From positions 408,445-472,444 of the forward strand of contig CAUYUJ010006369.1 of the NCBI GenBank assembly GCA_963575745.1: a DNA stretch of 64,000 nt. Direction: 5' to 3'. A model generated the notes under the pieces. That model was not told the origin of the DNA, did no database searches, and saw only the letters and a list, made by a program, of their open reading frames with translations. Shown one piece after another: positions 50,848 through 61,640 of the stretch; within the stretch, counting starts at the first letter, position 1; each line of letters starts with the position of its first letter. A program made the translations under genes and the position numbers. The stretch comes from Prorocentrum cordatum (lineage: Eukaryota; Sar; Dinophyceae; Prorocentrales; Prorocentraceae).

Positions 50848-51137
50848 CCGCTGCGCAGGCGCCAGCTGGCCGCTGGGCCGCCCCATCGAGGAGTGAGCCC
50901 GCGGAGCAGGTCCGCGTGCGGCCGCAAGCGTGCGGCAGCGGCATTGCCAGTCGACCGAAGAGGTCGGCAGCGCCACCCATCCTCCGCCCCTCCGCAGCGG
51001 CCACTTACAGCGCGGCCCCCGGGGGAGCGGCAGCAGTTCCTCGCGGCGGGGGCGCCCAGGTCCAGCCGGTGCCGCCGCCGCCCCATTCCCCCGGATGCGC
51101 CACAGCGGGCGAAGCGAGAAAAACAAACCAAAACACA
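50848..51137 (+). other. 3' UTR-like remainder of the retrocopy, ending in an A-rich tract
   Basis: 267 bp of GC-rich non-repeat sequence follow the stop. It ends with GAGAAAAACAAACCAAAACA (51114-51133), then CATT, after which the minisatellite resumes at once. I read the A-rich piece as a decayed poly(A) tail that marks the 3' limit of the insertion. Confidence 0.65.
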
Positions 51138-52440
51138 TTTGATGTCAAACTCATCTGGTGTCTGACTAACGCGGTGCCAAGTTCATCCGGTGTCTAACTC
51201 ATCCAGTGCCAAGCTCATTTGGTGCCAAACTCATCCGATGTTTTACTTATGCGGTGCCAAATTCATCCGGTGTCTAACTCATCCAGTGCCGAGCTCATCT
51301 GATGACCAATTCATCTGGTGCCTAACCCAACTGGTGCATAACTCATCCGGTGACTATTTTTTCCGGTGCCTAACTCATCCGGTGCTTGACTCATCCACTG
51401 TTGAACTCATCTTGTGCCTAATTCATCCGGTGCCTAGCTTATCCAGTGTATAACTCATCTGGTGACTCATGCATCCGGAGCCTCACTCACCCGGTGCCTT
51501 TCCCGTCCTGTGCCTATGTCATCCAGTGCCTGATTCATCCGGTGCCTAATTCATCCGGTGCCTAATTCATCCGGTGCCTAATTCGCCCTGGCCTGCCTCA
51601 CCTAGTGGCGATTGACATCCGACAACCCCGTTGTGAACTCACTCGGTCCTTCGGTTACACCCGGTGACCCCCCGGGCGCCGCTAATTGAATCCCCGAACT
51701 CATCCCAGTGCCTGTTTTCCTTTTGGGATCGTAATTCACCGAAAGCCCCATCTCATCCGTTATTAATCACCCAGAGCCCTTAGCTCACCCCGTGCCCCTA
51801 GCGCACCCGTTACACACAGCTCACTAAGCGTAAGCTCAATGCACACAGTGCCTAACTCTTCCGGTGCCGAATTGTTATTGTGCCATTTTCATGCGGTGCC
51901 GAATTCCTGAGGTGCCAAATTCATCTGGTGCCAAACTCATCCGATGTGTATATATAATGCGGTGCCAAACTCATGCGGTGTCTAATTGATATGATGCCTA
52001 ATTAATTTGGTGCCTAAGTCATCTGGTGATTAAATCATCCAGTGACTGATTTATCCGGTGACTAATTCATCCAGTGATTAATTCATTTGGTGCCTGACTC
52101 ATTCGGTGCCTAATTCATCCAATGTTTAACTCATCCGGTGCCTAACTCATCCTTAAGGATGAGTTAGGCAAATTAGGCAAATTTGGCACCGGATGAATTA
52201 GGCAAATTTGCCTAATTCATCCGGTGCCAAAATCATTTGGTGCTTAACTCATCCGGTGCCTAACTCACCCAATGCCTATCTCATCCGGTGCCTAATTCAT
52301 CCGGTGCCTATATTTCTCATTTGGTGCCTGATTCATTTGGTGCCTAATCCATCTTGGCTAACTCATCCGGTGCCAAGTTCATCCAGGCGAACTCATCCGG
52401 TGTTCATCCCGTCTATTTCATCCGGTCGATGTTCACCCGA
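51138..52440 (+). repeat. TCATCCGGTGCC minisatellite, block 3
   Basis: About 80 units of 14-17 bases around TCATCCGGTGCCTAAC. A block at 51600-51850 is more diverged and repeats sequence seen at 49395-49640 (GACATCCGACAAC, CACTCGGTCCT), suggesting that the two blocks were one array before the retrocopy inserted. Confidence 0.92.
52139..52231. repeat. Two palindromes from a strand switch inside the minisatellite
   Basis: A 32-bp perfect palindrome (52139-52170, centre CATCCTTAAGGATG) is followed by a 50-bp perfect palindrome (52182-52231, centre AGGCAAATTTGCCT). Between the two centres the array unit runs in reverse orientation (GGCACCGGATGAATTAGG). Confidence 0.9.
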
Positions 52441-52818
52441 ACCGCGGATCGGATGAGTCGGAGCGGCTGACTCGCCATCGGATGAATCAGCCTGTCTCCC
52501 TCTGAAGGCTGTGGGGGCCTCCTTGGAAATCCTGGGGGCACCTTGGGCCAGGGGCACTTCTCTGCCGACACCCGACCCCCTTCCAGCGGTCGAAGGGGCC
52601 CGCACCCGCACCAGAGGTCATTCCAGCGAGGGGCCGCTCCCAGGCGCGGCCGAGGCCTCCGCAGGCGGCAGCACCCGAATCTGCTGGCCTCTTCGGGAGC
52701 CCGTGGGGCCCCGGCGCCGGCGGGGGCCGCCGCTCGGCTCGCGGGGCCCTGCCAGCCTCGCGGGGCCCTGCCGGCCTGTGCTCACTGGTTGGCTCCTTGC
52801 GGCTCCTCCATTCCTCTC
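52441..52818. other. No gene recognised
   Basis: GC-rich sequence with frames on both strands and no domain. Confidence 0.35.
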
Positions 52819-53430
52819 TCTTGTGAAAAGCTCCTCCCTGTCGCACCCCGAGGCCGGTCGAAAGGGCCGCTGGGCGTTTCGCCTGAGATGTCCTCATCAC
52901 TTAAGGTCCTGAAGCTTAGAAATTGGCAGCAGCGTCACAGATGGAGGACGGGTCGTTTCCACAATGTGGCTCTCGCCTTGGCGGCACATTCGCTTGCAAC
53001 AATTGCAAGAGTTTCACGGATTGAGGGCGGGTGGTCTTCAAAATTTGGTTCTCGCCTTAGCGCGCCGCGCACGGGCGTTTTATCGCAAAGGTTTCATTTA
53101 TTCTCATGGTTAAGGTACCAGACATGGTGTTTCGAAACGATTCAGGATTCCCAGGGCGCAACAGTTACGCTGGTTCGCAGTGCTGAACTTCCAGGAATGG
53201 TGGTCTGCTGCGACTCAGGATCGCCAAGACGTATTAGTCAGGTTCATTCGAGGCGTTAGATTCCTGAGAATGGTGTTTTGGCACGCTTCAAGATTTTCAC
53301 ACGGTTGTCCCCTACGAGGCAATTTTTCAGTGGAAACGAATTCTTGTAGGGGCCTGTGAAGAGGGAGCTTGGAGGGAGGGTGTATTCAAACATCATTGAT
53401 GCGTCTTGGGTTTACATTGGTCCTCTTGCT
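52819..53430 (-). repeat. Composite repeat flank, inverted and nearly complete
   Basis: Reverse order of 18880-19529: CTCCTCCCTGTCGCACCCCG, then GGGCGTTTCGCCTGAGATG, then GGCTCTCGCCTTGGCGGCAC-type modules, then repeated TTCCAGGAATGGTG segments, then TGTGAAGAGGGAGCTTGGAG and ACATTGGTCCTCTTGCTCC leading into TCC repeats. Confidence 0.7.
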
Positions 53431-53475
53431 CCTCCTCCTCCTCCTCCTCCTCCTGTCGTCCTCCTCCACCTCCCC
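53431..53475 (-). repeat. (TCC)n tract
   Basis: Short CTCCTCCTCC run that belongs to the inverted composite repeat. It is one of the few plus-strand pyrimidine versions. Confidence 0.9.
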
Positions 53476-54284
53476 CCCCCTCCTCCCCAGTCCCCACGCC
53501 CGCCCGTTCTTTCCCCACTTGCCCTCCCGTCCTGCCGCCTCCCTGCTGCGCCCGCCTCTTCCTCTCACCTGAAAGTCCAGACGCTGAGCTACCGACCACT
53601 TTGGGCTCGGGAGGGGCGCCGGACTTCGGGCCGCTCCTCGTGGGGAACCTGTTCGTGGCCGGGGCTCGCCGTGGCCAGAGGAGCCCTCTTCTTCCTTATC
53701 GAATCGCTCCGCTCATTCCGCCGGCCCATACTGCGCGCCGTTGTCGACTGACCGAGTGGTCTTTCGCGGTGCGGAGCTGCAGGGGCGGCGGCTGTTTTTT
53801 TTATCAGGCTGTGCGTTCGGCATGGGAGGCTTCTTGGTGGCCGCTGGGGGAGTCTTGAACGCGTCGCGGGCCGTCTGGAAGCGTTTCGCCTATGGGGACT
53901 CGTTCGGGAGGCCTCTTGGTGGCCTCTCGGGGACTCTTAAACGCGTCGGGTCGTTGGTACCTGCTTGCGTGCTCGGGGGGGCATTTGGGGAGCCTCCCAG
54001 GGCCGCTTGGGGGCCTCTCGGGGGCCCGTTTCTTTCTCATTATGCGTTCTTCGTGGTGGCACGATGACTCCACAGCCCCATGCTGCACGAGGGCGCCACA
54101 GGGGCTCGCCCCGCGGCCGAGCGTCAAAACGGGGTCCGCGCGGGGCTCCGAAAGTCTGTGTTGAGGTTGGTTCCTCCAACACAGGCAGCCGACCCGATGA
54201 CTGCCCGTGAGCGCGCCAGCAGACGTGGGAGGTCCTGGCGCACGGCAATTGGCCGGCCTGGGCAGCCCGGGCCGCCTGTAACGC
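53476..54284. other. No gene recognised; short-period GGGGCCTC repeats
   Basis: 53800-54060 holds GGCCTCTTGGTGGCC-type units of the dispersed short-period family. No gene is supported. Confidence 0.35.
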
Positions 54285-54496
54285 AGGGTTCGTTTCGATT
54301 CTTCCGATTCGATTCGATTCCATTCCGATGGCTTCCGATTTCGATTCGATTCTATTTCGGCTTCCGATTCTCAATGGAGGCCTACTAGCCTGCCGATCTC
54401 CGCCGATTCGATTTCTCTCGACTTGGCTGCCGATATCCGCCGATCCGATTCATTTCGAACGCCGATCCGACATCGATTCGATTCTGGGCTCTCCTG
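54285..54496 (+). repeat. GATTCGA interspersed repeat, copy 3
   Basis: Shares TCCGATTCGATTCGATTCC, GGCTGCCGATATCCGCCGAT and TTCTGGGCTCTCCTGG with copy 1 at 2081. Confidence 0.65.
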
Positions 54497-54821
54497 GTAA
54501 AGCGCATTCGGGATCCATCACTGGTAGGTACTGCGGTCGAGCTCTGGTCATTAGGCCACTTGCCAGCAAGCCGAATGGCAAACCGTCAAGGCCTGCCTTT
54601 CTGCCTTGTTCTGACCTTGCCAGCTGACGATCCTGTATAGCCAAGCCCTAGCTTGATGGCCCACGGTTGCCCAGTGGGCCCAGCCATCTTGCGCGAGTCG
54701 TGTGAGCCAGGACGCATGCTGGGCCACTGTGAATTTGCCCCGCCAGCTGGTGGCACAGGTGTGGTGACGCAGTTCTTCCGAATGAGGAATTTTGAGTACG
54801 AATCAAAGGAAGAGGTTTATA
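54497..54821. other. No gene recognised
   Basis: A spacer of moderate GC without supported features. Confidence 0.3.
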
Positions 54822-54950
54822 ACGAGGAGGAGGAGGAGGAGGAGGAGAGGAGGAGGAGTAGGAGGAGGAGGAGGAGGAGGAAGGGAAGTATGATGAGGAT
54901 GGGGGAGCGGACACTGAGAGGGATGAGGAGGAGTAGGAGGAGGAGAACCA
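54822..54950 (+). repeat. (GGA)n tract
   Basis: Interrupted GGA repeat ending at AACCAGCGTAAACCAAGATG, the same junction as at 8925. Confidence 0.9.
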
Positions 54951-55373
54951 GCGTAAACCAAGATGGATCAACCCTGCCGCGATGCAGCGCGCCCTCCCGT
55001 CCCAAGTTCATTCCTCATAGGCCCATACGAGCGTTCTTTTACACTTAATGAAGCGCCCCCGACGATCCACCCTGTGGGCCCGCCATTCAGGCGAGAGCGC
55101 CGCTTTGCAAAGGAACTACCCTGCACCCGTATAGCAAGCTAGAGGGGAGGCGACAAGACATGACCGTGGCGATGGACCCAGACATCTGCAAGTATCGCCC
55201 CCGCGATTCATGCGTGAACTCTCCAACCCCCTTGGCAGGATTTCTTTCCTTCCTTCCGCGGGGGGTCCACTTTCGCGGCGACCCGATGAACCTGGGACCC
55301 TTGGCGGCGCATGTTTTTGTGTTTCGCGAGCGTATTGCCACAGGAACATTTGAACCCCTCTGGCTAGAGTGTA
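54951..55373 (+). repeat. Composite repeat flank
   Basis: 55256-55330 (TTCCGCGGGGGGTCCACTTT, GGACCCTTGGCGGCGCATGT) matches 12105-12160. The intervening sequence is unique-looking. Confidence 0.6.
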
Positions 55374-55660
55374 GCTAGCACTTGAGTGCAACTGGTACCA
55401 TCATGTTCTAGCGCGCAGCTGCCTCTCGAGTGCACTTGGTCCTGCAGTACAACTAGTCTTATCGAATTGCGATTGAGGAATTTGAGAAAACAGTATAGAC
55501 TCGTGACTTACTAATAAGGAAACATCATAGGATCGCGACGTGGGAGTACGGGAGTACGGTTAGACAGTATATAATGTCGATTCCAGAAATAGGACACACG
55601 GTAGCGTGCAAGTACTAACAGTACAAGTCCCCAGTCCAATGCTAGTAATGCTAGTACAAC
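55374..55660. other. Lower-GC segment interrupting a composite repeat
   Basis: Sequence absent from the matching copy at 12.2 kb. It contains CTAGTACAAC/TAGTAATGCTAGTA motifs at its right side and CTAGAGTGTAGCTAGCAC at its left. It may be an insertion. Confidence 0.45.
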
Positions 55661-55840
55661 CCCCTAGTATAATGCTGCACTACATTTACAATCTGGGCTC
55701 TCGCATGTTTCTTCCTCTGGTAGCGCTGGGGTGGGGTGGGGGCCGCGCGCCAGCACCCCCGAGGCCGAGACTTCATTCCTCTTGCGGAATGTTGGGCAGA
55801 GGTAGCCCCCGTGCCCGAACCCTTCGCCAACGATGTCTCT
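55661..55840 (+). repeat. Composite repeat flank resumes
   Basis: ATCTGGGCTCTCGCATG, a TAGCGCTGGGG block and CACCCCCGAGGCCGAGACTT match 12235-12390. Confidence 0.65.
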
Positions 55841-55979
55841 CTTCCGCCGCGGAAGCTGGACCCCCTGGGTTCCTCTGCGCGCCCCAGGAGTGCTGTCCTT
55901 CCGGGCGGCCACCCAGGGGTCCCATGTTGGAGTCGCCCGGGTGATTTGCAAGCGTGGGTACCGCAAAGCGGGTGGGACG
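55841..55979. other. No gene recognised
   Basis: Short spacer before the inverted satellite block. Confidence 0.3.
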
Positions 55980-56345
55980 AAGGAAGAGGGAGCTCCCCGT
56001 TTGGCCACGAAGCCGAAATGGGCGGGGGGGCGCATGCGATCCTTGCCACAAAAGGCATTCGATGGATCTCCCTGTGGGGCCACGAGACGTGTGAGGGGTG
56101 TGCCGAACTGGGCGGCGGGACGCATGCACGAAACTTGTGAGGTGTGTGTGTGTGTGTGTGTGTGCTGCCGGGGGGGGACGCATGCGAACTCTGCCACACG
56201 AGCTTTCGGGTGGCGCTCCTTGTGTGGCCACGAAACGTGTGAGGGGTGCGCGGAAGTGGGCGGGGGGGACGCATGCGAACCCTGCCACATGAGCCTTCGG
56301 TGGAGCTCCCTATGGGGCCACGAGTCTCGTGTGGGGTGAGGCGAA
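55980..56345 (-). repeat. Inverted block of the 89-bp satellite family
   Basis: Four diverged units on the minus strand (CACGAAACGTGTGAGGGGTG, GACGCATGCGAACCCTGCCA, CTTCGGTGGAGCTCCCTATG). One unit contains a (GT)n run at 56140-56164. Confidence 0.85.
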
Positions 56346-56370
56346 AAAGACATGCAGAGGACGCAGGCAA

Positions 56371-56440
56371 GTATGGGAGGAGGAGGAGGAGGAGGAGGAG
56401 GAGGAGGAGGAGGAGGAGGAGGAGGAGGAGAGGAGGAGAC
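56371..56440 (+). repeat. (GGA)n tract
   Basis: Pure GGA repeat, followed by the inverted CCACCGGATGGTTGGG block of the composite flank at 56455-56500. Confidence 0.95.
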
Positions 56441-57235
56441 GCGGGGCGCTGCTGATTCAAAACGTGGACCCAGCACCACCGGATGGTTGGGAAAAGCACT
56501 TAATCTCAACGAGGTGTCCAGCGATTGGCCCGTTTTGACAAGGACCCACCTATCCGTGTACTTGCTGGGCAAAGTCTCAGTTTCAGCTGTTCAGTTCAAG
56601 GGTGTCTCAGCCGCTCTCCATCCGAGCAGCTGTTGCATATTCGCATGCCTCTGGCCGGGAAGGCCGAGGAAGCACTAGGGGAAAACCCAGCTTACGGAAA
56701 GGTGCCGCCATCCATCCGTGGAGATGTTGCACAATTTCGCACTTGTAGTGCAGTCAAGACGCTGGAAGGAGGACCACCTCGGGCTCAGGAGGGGTTCGGG
56801 TTTTCGGGCCGTTCCTTAGATCTAGGTCGGGAAACCTATTCGAAACCGAGGCTCGTCGTGGCCAGAAAAGCCCCTTCATCCCGTACGCAGGAGCACCTAT
56901 GATGCCATAATTATCGCGGAGCCCATGCACGTGAAAGACTGGACGCACATATATTTCAAAAGGAAGTGGAACTACGCAGCCCGGGTTGCAGGCCACAGCG
57001 CCGACAGCGTTGTACCTCTTGGGACCCGAGCGCGCACGACGCACGACGAGCAGAACGACGACGCGGCGGTCAGCGAAAGACTTGGGGCAATGATACAGTG
57101 TCGTTTCTTGAGAGTGTTACAGAATACCACTGCGACATCCAATGGGTAGATATGGCATTGCATGCACAATTGTGGAACGGTTTGGAGGACAGTTTTCTCA
57201 ACTACATGGAATAATACCTCTCCTTTCCCCAAAGA
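56441..57235. other. No gene recognised
   Basis: After the composite-repeat edge the sequence is unique-looking. Frames have no domain. Confidence 0.3.
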
Positions 57236-58085
57236 GGCTCCAACAACAACGTCTGATTTGAACCCAGGGGCTCTCCTGTCTCCGACACTGGTTTCGTCTC
57301 CAACTCCCGCCACATCTCTCCGGTACTGTTTCGGCGCCCACCTTTCCGGTTCCAGCTCCGATTCCAGCTCCCAGCTTTTCGACTCCAGCGCCCGTCCCAT
57401 CTCTCCGACTACGGTTCCGAGCGCAGCTCGCATCTCTCCGACTCCGGCTGCCGTTTCTCCGACTCCAGCTCCCATCCTGTCTCCCCGACCCCGGCCCCGA
57501 TTCCAATTCCCGTTTTTCAAACTCTGGTTCACGATCCTGATTATTTATGTTGACAGGAATGGTTGAAGGTCTTCCGGCTCCCGTTCACGATCTTGATTGT
57601 TTATGTTGGCAGGAATGGTTGAAAATCTTCTGATGGTTCCGACTCTGGCTCCCATCTCTCCGACTCCAGCCTTGGCTCCGGCTCCCATTTTTACGACTCC
57701 AGCTCCCGTCCATTTTTACGACTCCGTTTCCAATTTTGGCGCCCATTTCTCCGACTCCAGGTCCGATTCCAGCTCCTTGTTTTCCGACTCCGGCGCCCGT
57801 CCCATCTCTCCGACTCCGGCTCCGATTGCAGCTCCTGTCTCTCCGACTCCGGCTCCAAGTCCAGCTTCCGTCTTTCCGACTCCAGCTCCCATCCCGCCTC
57901 CCCGACCCCGGCTCCGATTTCAGATCCCATTGTTTCGTCTCTGGCTCACGATCCTGATTATTTATGTTGGCGGAATGGTTGAAGGTTTTTTGCAGGTTCC
58001 GATTCTGGCTCTTATTTTCTTTCCGACTCTTGGTCCCTTCCCATCTCTCCGATTCCGGCTCCGACTCCGACTCCGCATGGGACAT
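57236..58085 (+). repeat. TCTCCGACTCCAGCTCC minisatellite with embedded module
   Basis: Degenerate 9-20 base units around CCGACTCCAGCTCCCATCTC. A non-unit module with CACGATCCTGATTATTTATG and GGAATGGTTGAAGGT is embedded three times (about 57526, 57584 and 57946), giving a higher-order period. Confidence 0.9.
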
Positions 58086-58435
58086 GCGCTTTCGTCCAGC
58101 AAGTGCAATAAGCGGGCCCCGGCCCACCCGCGCTGCCCCCAAGGGGCTTGGTGGCCGACCAGCCGGCGGACTCGGCGCGTTCCTTCCTTCCTTCTATGGT
58201 AGCACGATGGCTGTATTGTTTCAGGGAGTATCAATCTTGGCAACGCTAATGCGCGTGACGTTAATGTGAGAGCCCCAGCTCGAAAACGACGCGCCCTCAA
58301 TCTTTTCAACCGTTGCAAATTTCAAGCTTCGCTTCAGGATGGCCGATCGTGATGAGGTGTCTAGCGAAATGCCCCGCCCGCCTTACCGACACGTCTGGTA
58401 GTCAAACGACGAGAACCGATATTTAAGGGAAAGGG
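58086..58435. other. Composite-repeat debris, no gene
   Basis: 58250-58400 contains TCGAAAACGACGCGCCCTCA and GATGAGGTGTCTAGCGAAAT, a diverged version of the 10880-11100 flank ending in the shared core. Confidence 0.4.
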
Positions 58436-58490
58436 ATGAGCAGCAGCAGCAGCAGCAGGAGGAGCAGCAGCAGCAGCAGCACGAGGAGCC
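58436..58490 (+). repeat. (CAG)n tract
   Basis: CAG repeat with GGA interruptions. Confidence 0.95.
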
Positions 58491-58867
58491 AGAACAGCGG
58501 CACTGGAAGGAACCGTGAGGACCCACCGCGCCGCTAAGCCCCCCCCCCCATTCCCTCAAAACCGCCGTCGCCGTCGCCGTCGTCGTCGTTCGCCCCCTCC
58601 TTCCCTGTCCAAGGCGACACCGATGTCGTCTTCCTCGAGGACGACGTCGCTCTCGTCGAGGACGACGACCAAGACGCCCCTCCCCCCGAAGCCGCGCGGA
58701 GCGCAGGCAGGGAGCGCGCCGGCGGGGCCTGGCTTCTGGATGTTTGCCGTCAACTCCGTGCCGCACGCGCCGGACCTCCTGGGGGCGGGGGCGGCGGCCC
58801 GGCCGCGTGGCCGGCGCCTGGGGCCCGTCCCGAAGTCACTCGAGGGAGGAGGGCGTTTTTCTGCCAG
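58491..58867. other. No confident gene
   Basis: A plus frame (58515 onward) is GC-rich and passes through a short GTCGTC repeat. No domain recognised. Confidence 0.3.
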
Positions 58868-58956
58868 AGCTAGCTTCGATTTCATCGGTTCGATGTCGAT
58901 GGCTTCCGATTCCGATCCGATTCGACTTGGCAGCCGCTGGAACGCATTCCGAGGGT
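58868..58956 (+). repeat. GATTCGA interspersed repeat, partial copy
   Basis: Only the first part is present (TTCGATGTCGATGGCTTCCG, then GATCCGATTCGACTTGGCAG). Confidence 0.55.
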
Positions 58957-59904
58957 GAAGAACCGCCAAGAAGCTGCAGAAAGGCCCGAAAATCTTGAAC
59001 CTCGAACCCGAAGCTTACCCCCCTCCCTCGCCGCCTACTGATGCCATTGCCTCTGAGCTTCTCTGCTACTTTTTGGGGGGGGGCGAGCGCCGCGTGCCCC
59101 AGCGGGTGCGCCCGATCCGTGGCCAAGGGACTTGCCTTGGGCACCGATTTCGCGCAGGCAGAGACGTACAGCTGGCACGAGGTGTAAGAACCACCATGGC
59201 TTCAGAGGGGTACCCTGACGTTCTTCGTGTTTGGCCTCTCCACCTTGCAATGCTCTTCGTGTTGAGTATCTACATTGTGGCCGTGGCCCTTCGGAGAAGG
59301 GGCTCTTGTTCTTGACCCACGTTGTGGTGGCCATGTCTCGATTGTATAGCGCAGCGCCAATCTGTAGCCGCCTGGGGGTCTGAGGTGGCCCAGTGCGTAC
59401 TGGTACCAGCAGGGAGGGCTGGCAGTTTAGAGGCTCTGGGTTCGACACGGTTTTTTGCTCCTGTTCGGCCTCCGGAAGCCGTTTCGGGGCTCCGGGACCG
59501 TCAAAACTTGATCCAGGGTGGAAAGTTGATCCCAGGAGGGGTCCCCGGACCGCTTTCGAACGGGTTTGGCTTCAGACCCCCTTGGCCGCGTCCTCCATGG
59601 ACGGATGGCGCGTGAGGGGCGGAGGGAAAGTGTGAGTTGATGCCGTTATTTCTTTCTCTGGGAGGGGGATCGAGAGTGGCGGAGGGGGGAGGGAGAGGGG
59701 CGGAGGTGGGAGGGAGGAAGGGCGGGGGGTGGGGGGCAAGCTAGGTGCGCTCGCGCCTCGTCTGACATCCGATCCCTCACTCCCATCTATTCTTGTGGTG
59801 CTGATTTTTCTAGATCCGCGGGCGCGTGTCATAGCCGACCTGCGACTCCCGCAGAGAGACCGCTTCGAGGTATGCGCAATCGGCAAGAGGGGAGTTGCGG
59901 GCAC
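58957..59904. other. No gene recognised
   Basis: GC-rich sequence. A purine-rich GGGAGGGxGGCGGAGG block occupies about 59655-59735. No gene is supported. Confidence 0.3.
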
Positions 59905-59950
59905 AGGAGGGAGGAGGAGGAGGAGGAGGAGGAGGAGGAGGAGGAGGTAG
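59905..59950 (+). repeat. (GGA)n tract
   Basis: Short uninterrupted GGA run. Confidence 0.95.
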
Positions 59951-60560
59951 TGGGTGAGCTGGAAGATGAGCAGGAGGAAAAGGGATGAGGCGACGGATCG
60001 GGGGGAAAAGGAGGACCAGGGGCAGGTGGAGGAGGGGACTTGATGGGGGGCGAGAACGATAAAAAACTCAGGTTCTGAGAAGTTGCTCGCGCTAGGGCGA
60101 GACGAACAGCAGCAACAGGAACTGGAGTACAGAAGGACCAGGGAAAGGCGCAGGAGGGGATAGAGGGTGGCGACAACGATGAAGAAAACATCATATTCTA
60201 AAAAGTTGCCTGCGCTGGGGCGAGAGCGCCATTCTGAACGACGGGAGCAACGCGCCGATCCGAAAATGAGGCCAACGCTGCAGCGGGAACACCATTCTGA
60301 AACACCCAAGCGCCTTGAACAAAAACATACAAATCATGTGTTGGAATCCGATGTGCTGTTTTTCTAAGCCAAAAAAGCAAGCGAAGGGGGCGGGTGATCT
60401 TCTAGACGGTTCGCGTATCCCCACCAGTCCATCCATAAACGATGTCCAGGCGAGTTGAGGTGATCAGGCAAGTGCGGGAGCAAACAGGTGGACGGCCGAA
60501 CCGTGCGAAGGATGGAGGAGGAGAAGGAGGAGGCTGGATGGATGGATGAGGGAGTGGGGA
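59951..60560. other. No gene; local duplication
   Basis: TTCTGAGAAGTTGCTCGCGC near 60074 and TTCTAAAAAGTTGCCTGCGC near 60196 are two copies of the same roughly 120-bp segment. GCGAGAGCGCCATTCTGA and GCAGCGGGAACACCATTCTG mark further repeats. Confidence 0.4.
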
Positions 60561-60657
60561 GAATGAAGATCAATATGATGATGCTGATGTTGGTGCTGCT
60601 GATGATGCTGATGATGCTGATGCTGATGATGATGCTGCTGATGATGATGAGGCTGAC

Positions 60658-60742
<85 letters not shown>

Positions 60743-60758
60743 CTGACGCTGATGCTGA

Positions 60759-60814
<56 letters not shown>

Positions 60815-60815
60815 C

Positions 60816-60849
<34 letters not shown>

Positions 60850-60985
60850 CATGATGATGCTGCTGATGATGATGATGAGGATGAGGATGAGGACGAGGAT
60901 GCTGACGCTGATGATGATGATGATGAGGAGGAGGAAGACGACGACGAGAAGGAGCAGGAGGAGGAAGGAGGAGCAGGAGGAGGAG
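60561..60985. repeat. (GAT)n with GCT, GAC and GGA variants
   Basis: About 0.4 kb of GAT trinucleotides with GATGCT, GACGAT and GATGAG variant blocks. Poly-Met, poly-His and poly-Ile frames are artefacts. Confidence 0.95.
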
Positions 60986-61004
60986 GTCAAGCAGGGCCAA
61001 AGGT

Positions 61005-61640
61005 CTCTTGGATGCCTCTCGGAGCCTCTTGGGGTATCTCTTGGGCGCTTCTTGGAGGTCTCTTAGGACGTCTTGGGGGTCTCTTGGCGGTCCTGGGGGG
61101 CTCTTGGGCGTCTTGGGTGCCTCGGGGGGGCCTCTTGGGGCCGCTTGGGGTCCTCTTGGGGGCCTCCTGGGGGGGCATCTTGGAGCCGTCTTGGGGCCGT
61201 CTTGGGGCCCCTTGGGGCCTCCTGGGCGCCTATTGGGGCCATATTGGAGGGCATCGATCAAAGAAGGGGGGTTCCTTAATTAGGGCTGCCCCTCTAGAGT
61301 GCCTAAACTCGCCTCTTGGGGCGCTCTTGGAGGGCTCTTGGGTGCTCTTGGGGCCGTCTTGAGGCTCTCTTGGGCCATCTTGGAGCCGTCTTGAGGCCTC
61401 CGAAGGCTATCGGAAGCGAACGAGCGTGAATGCAAAACACATTGGTTTGCCTTAGGTGTTTGAAGGATGTTGGCCTCTTGGGGGTCTCCTTTGCAACCTC
61501 GGAGGCCTCTTGGAGCCGTCTTGGAGCGTTCTTGGGGTTGCTTGGATCATCTTGGGAGCCATCTTGAGGCATCGTGGGCTATCTCCAGCCATGTTGAAGG
61601 TCATCTTGGGCTCTCGGAGGCCCTCTTGGCGCCATCTTGG
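61005..61640. repeat. CTCTTGGGGGCGTCTTGG short-period repeat
   Basis: Units of 9-13 bases around GTCTTGGGG and GGCCTCTTGGGG, interrupted by a non-repeat segment at 61255-61300 and 61395-61460. Confidence 0.7.

Noticed and set aside
54668-54690. CCCAGCCATCTTGCGCGAG as a leader relic
   Set aside because: Matches only the AGCCATxTTG centre; chance similarity is likely.
59440-59465. GGGTTCGACACGG as a tRNA T-loop
   Set aside because: No acceptor stem or anticodon arm can be formed around it. I found no supportable tRNA or rRNA gene in the window.
60488-61066. Poly-Met, poly-His and poly-Ile frames of up to 265 residues
   Set aside because: They are the six readings of a (GAT)n repeat.
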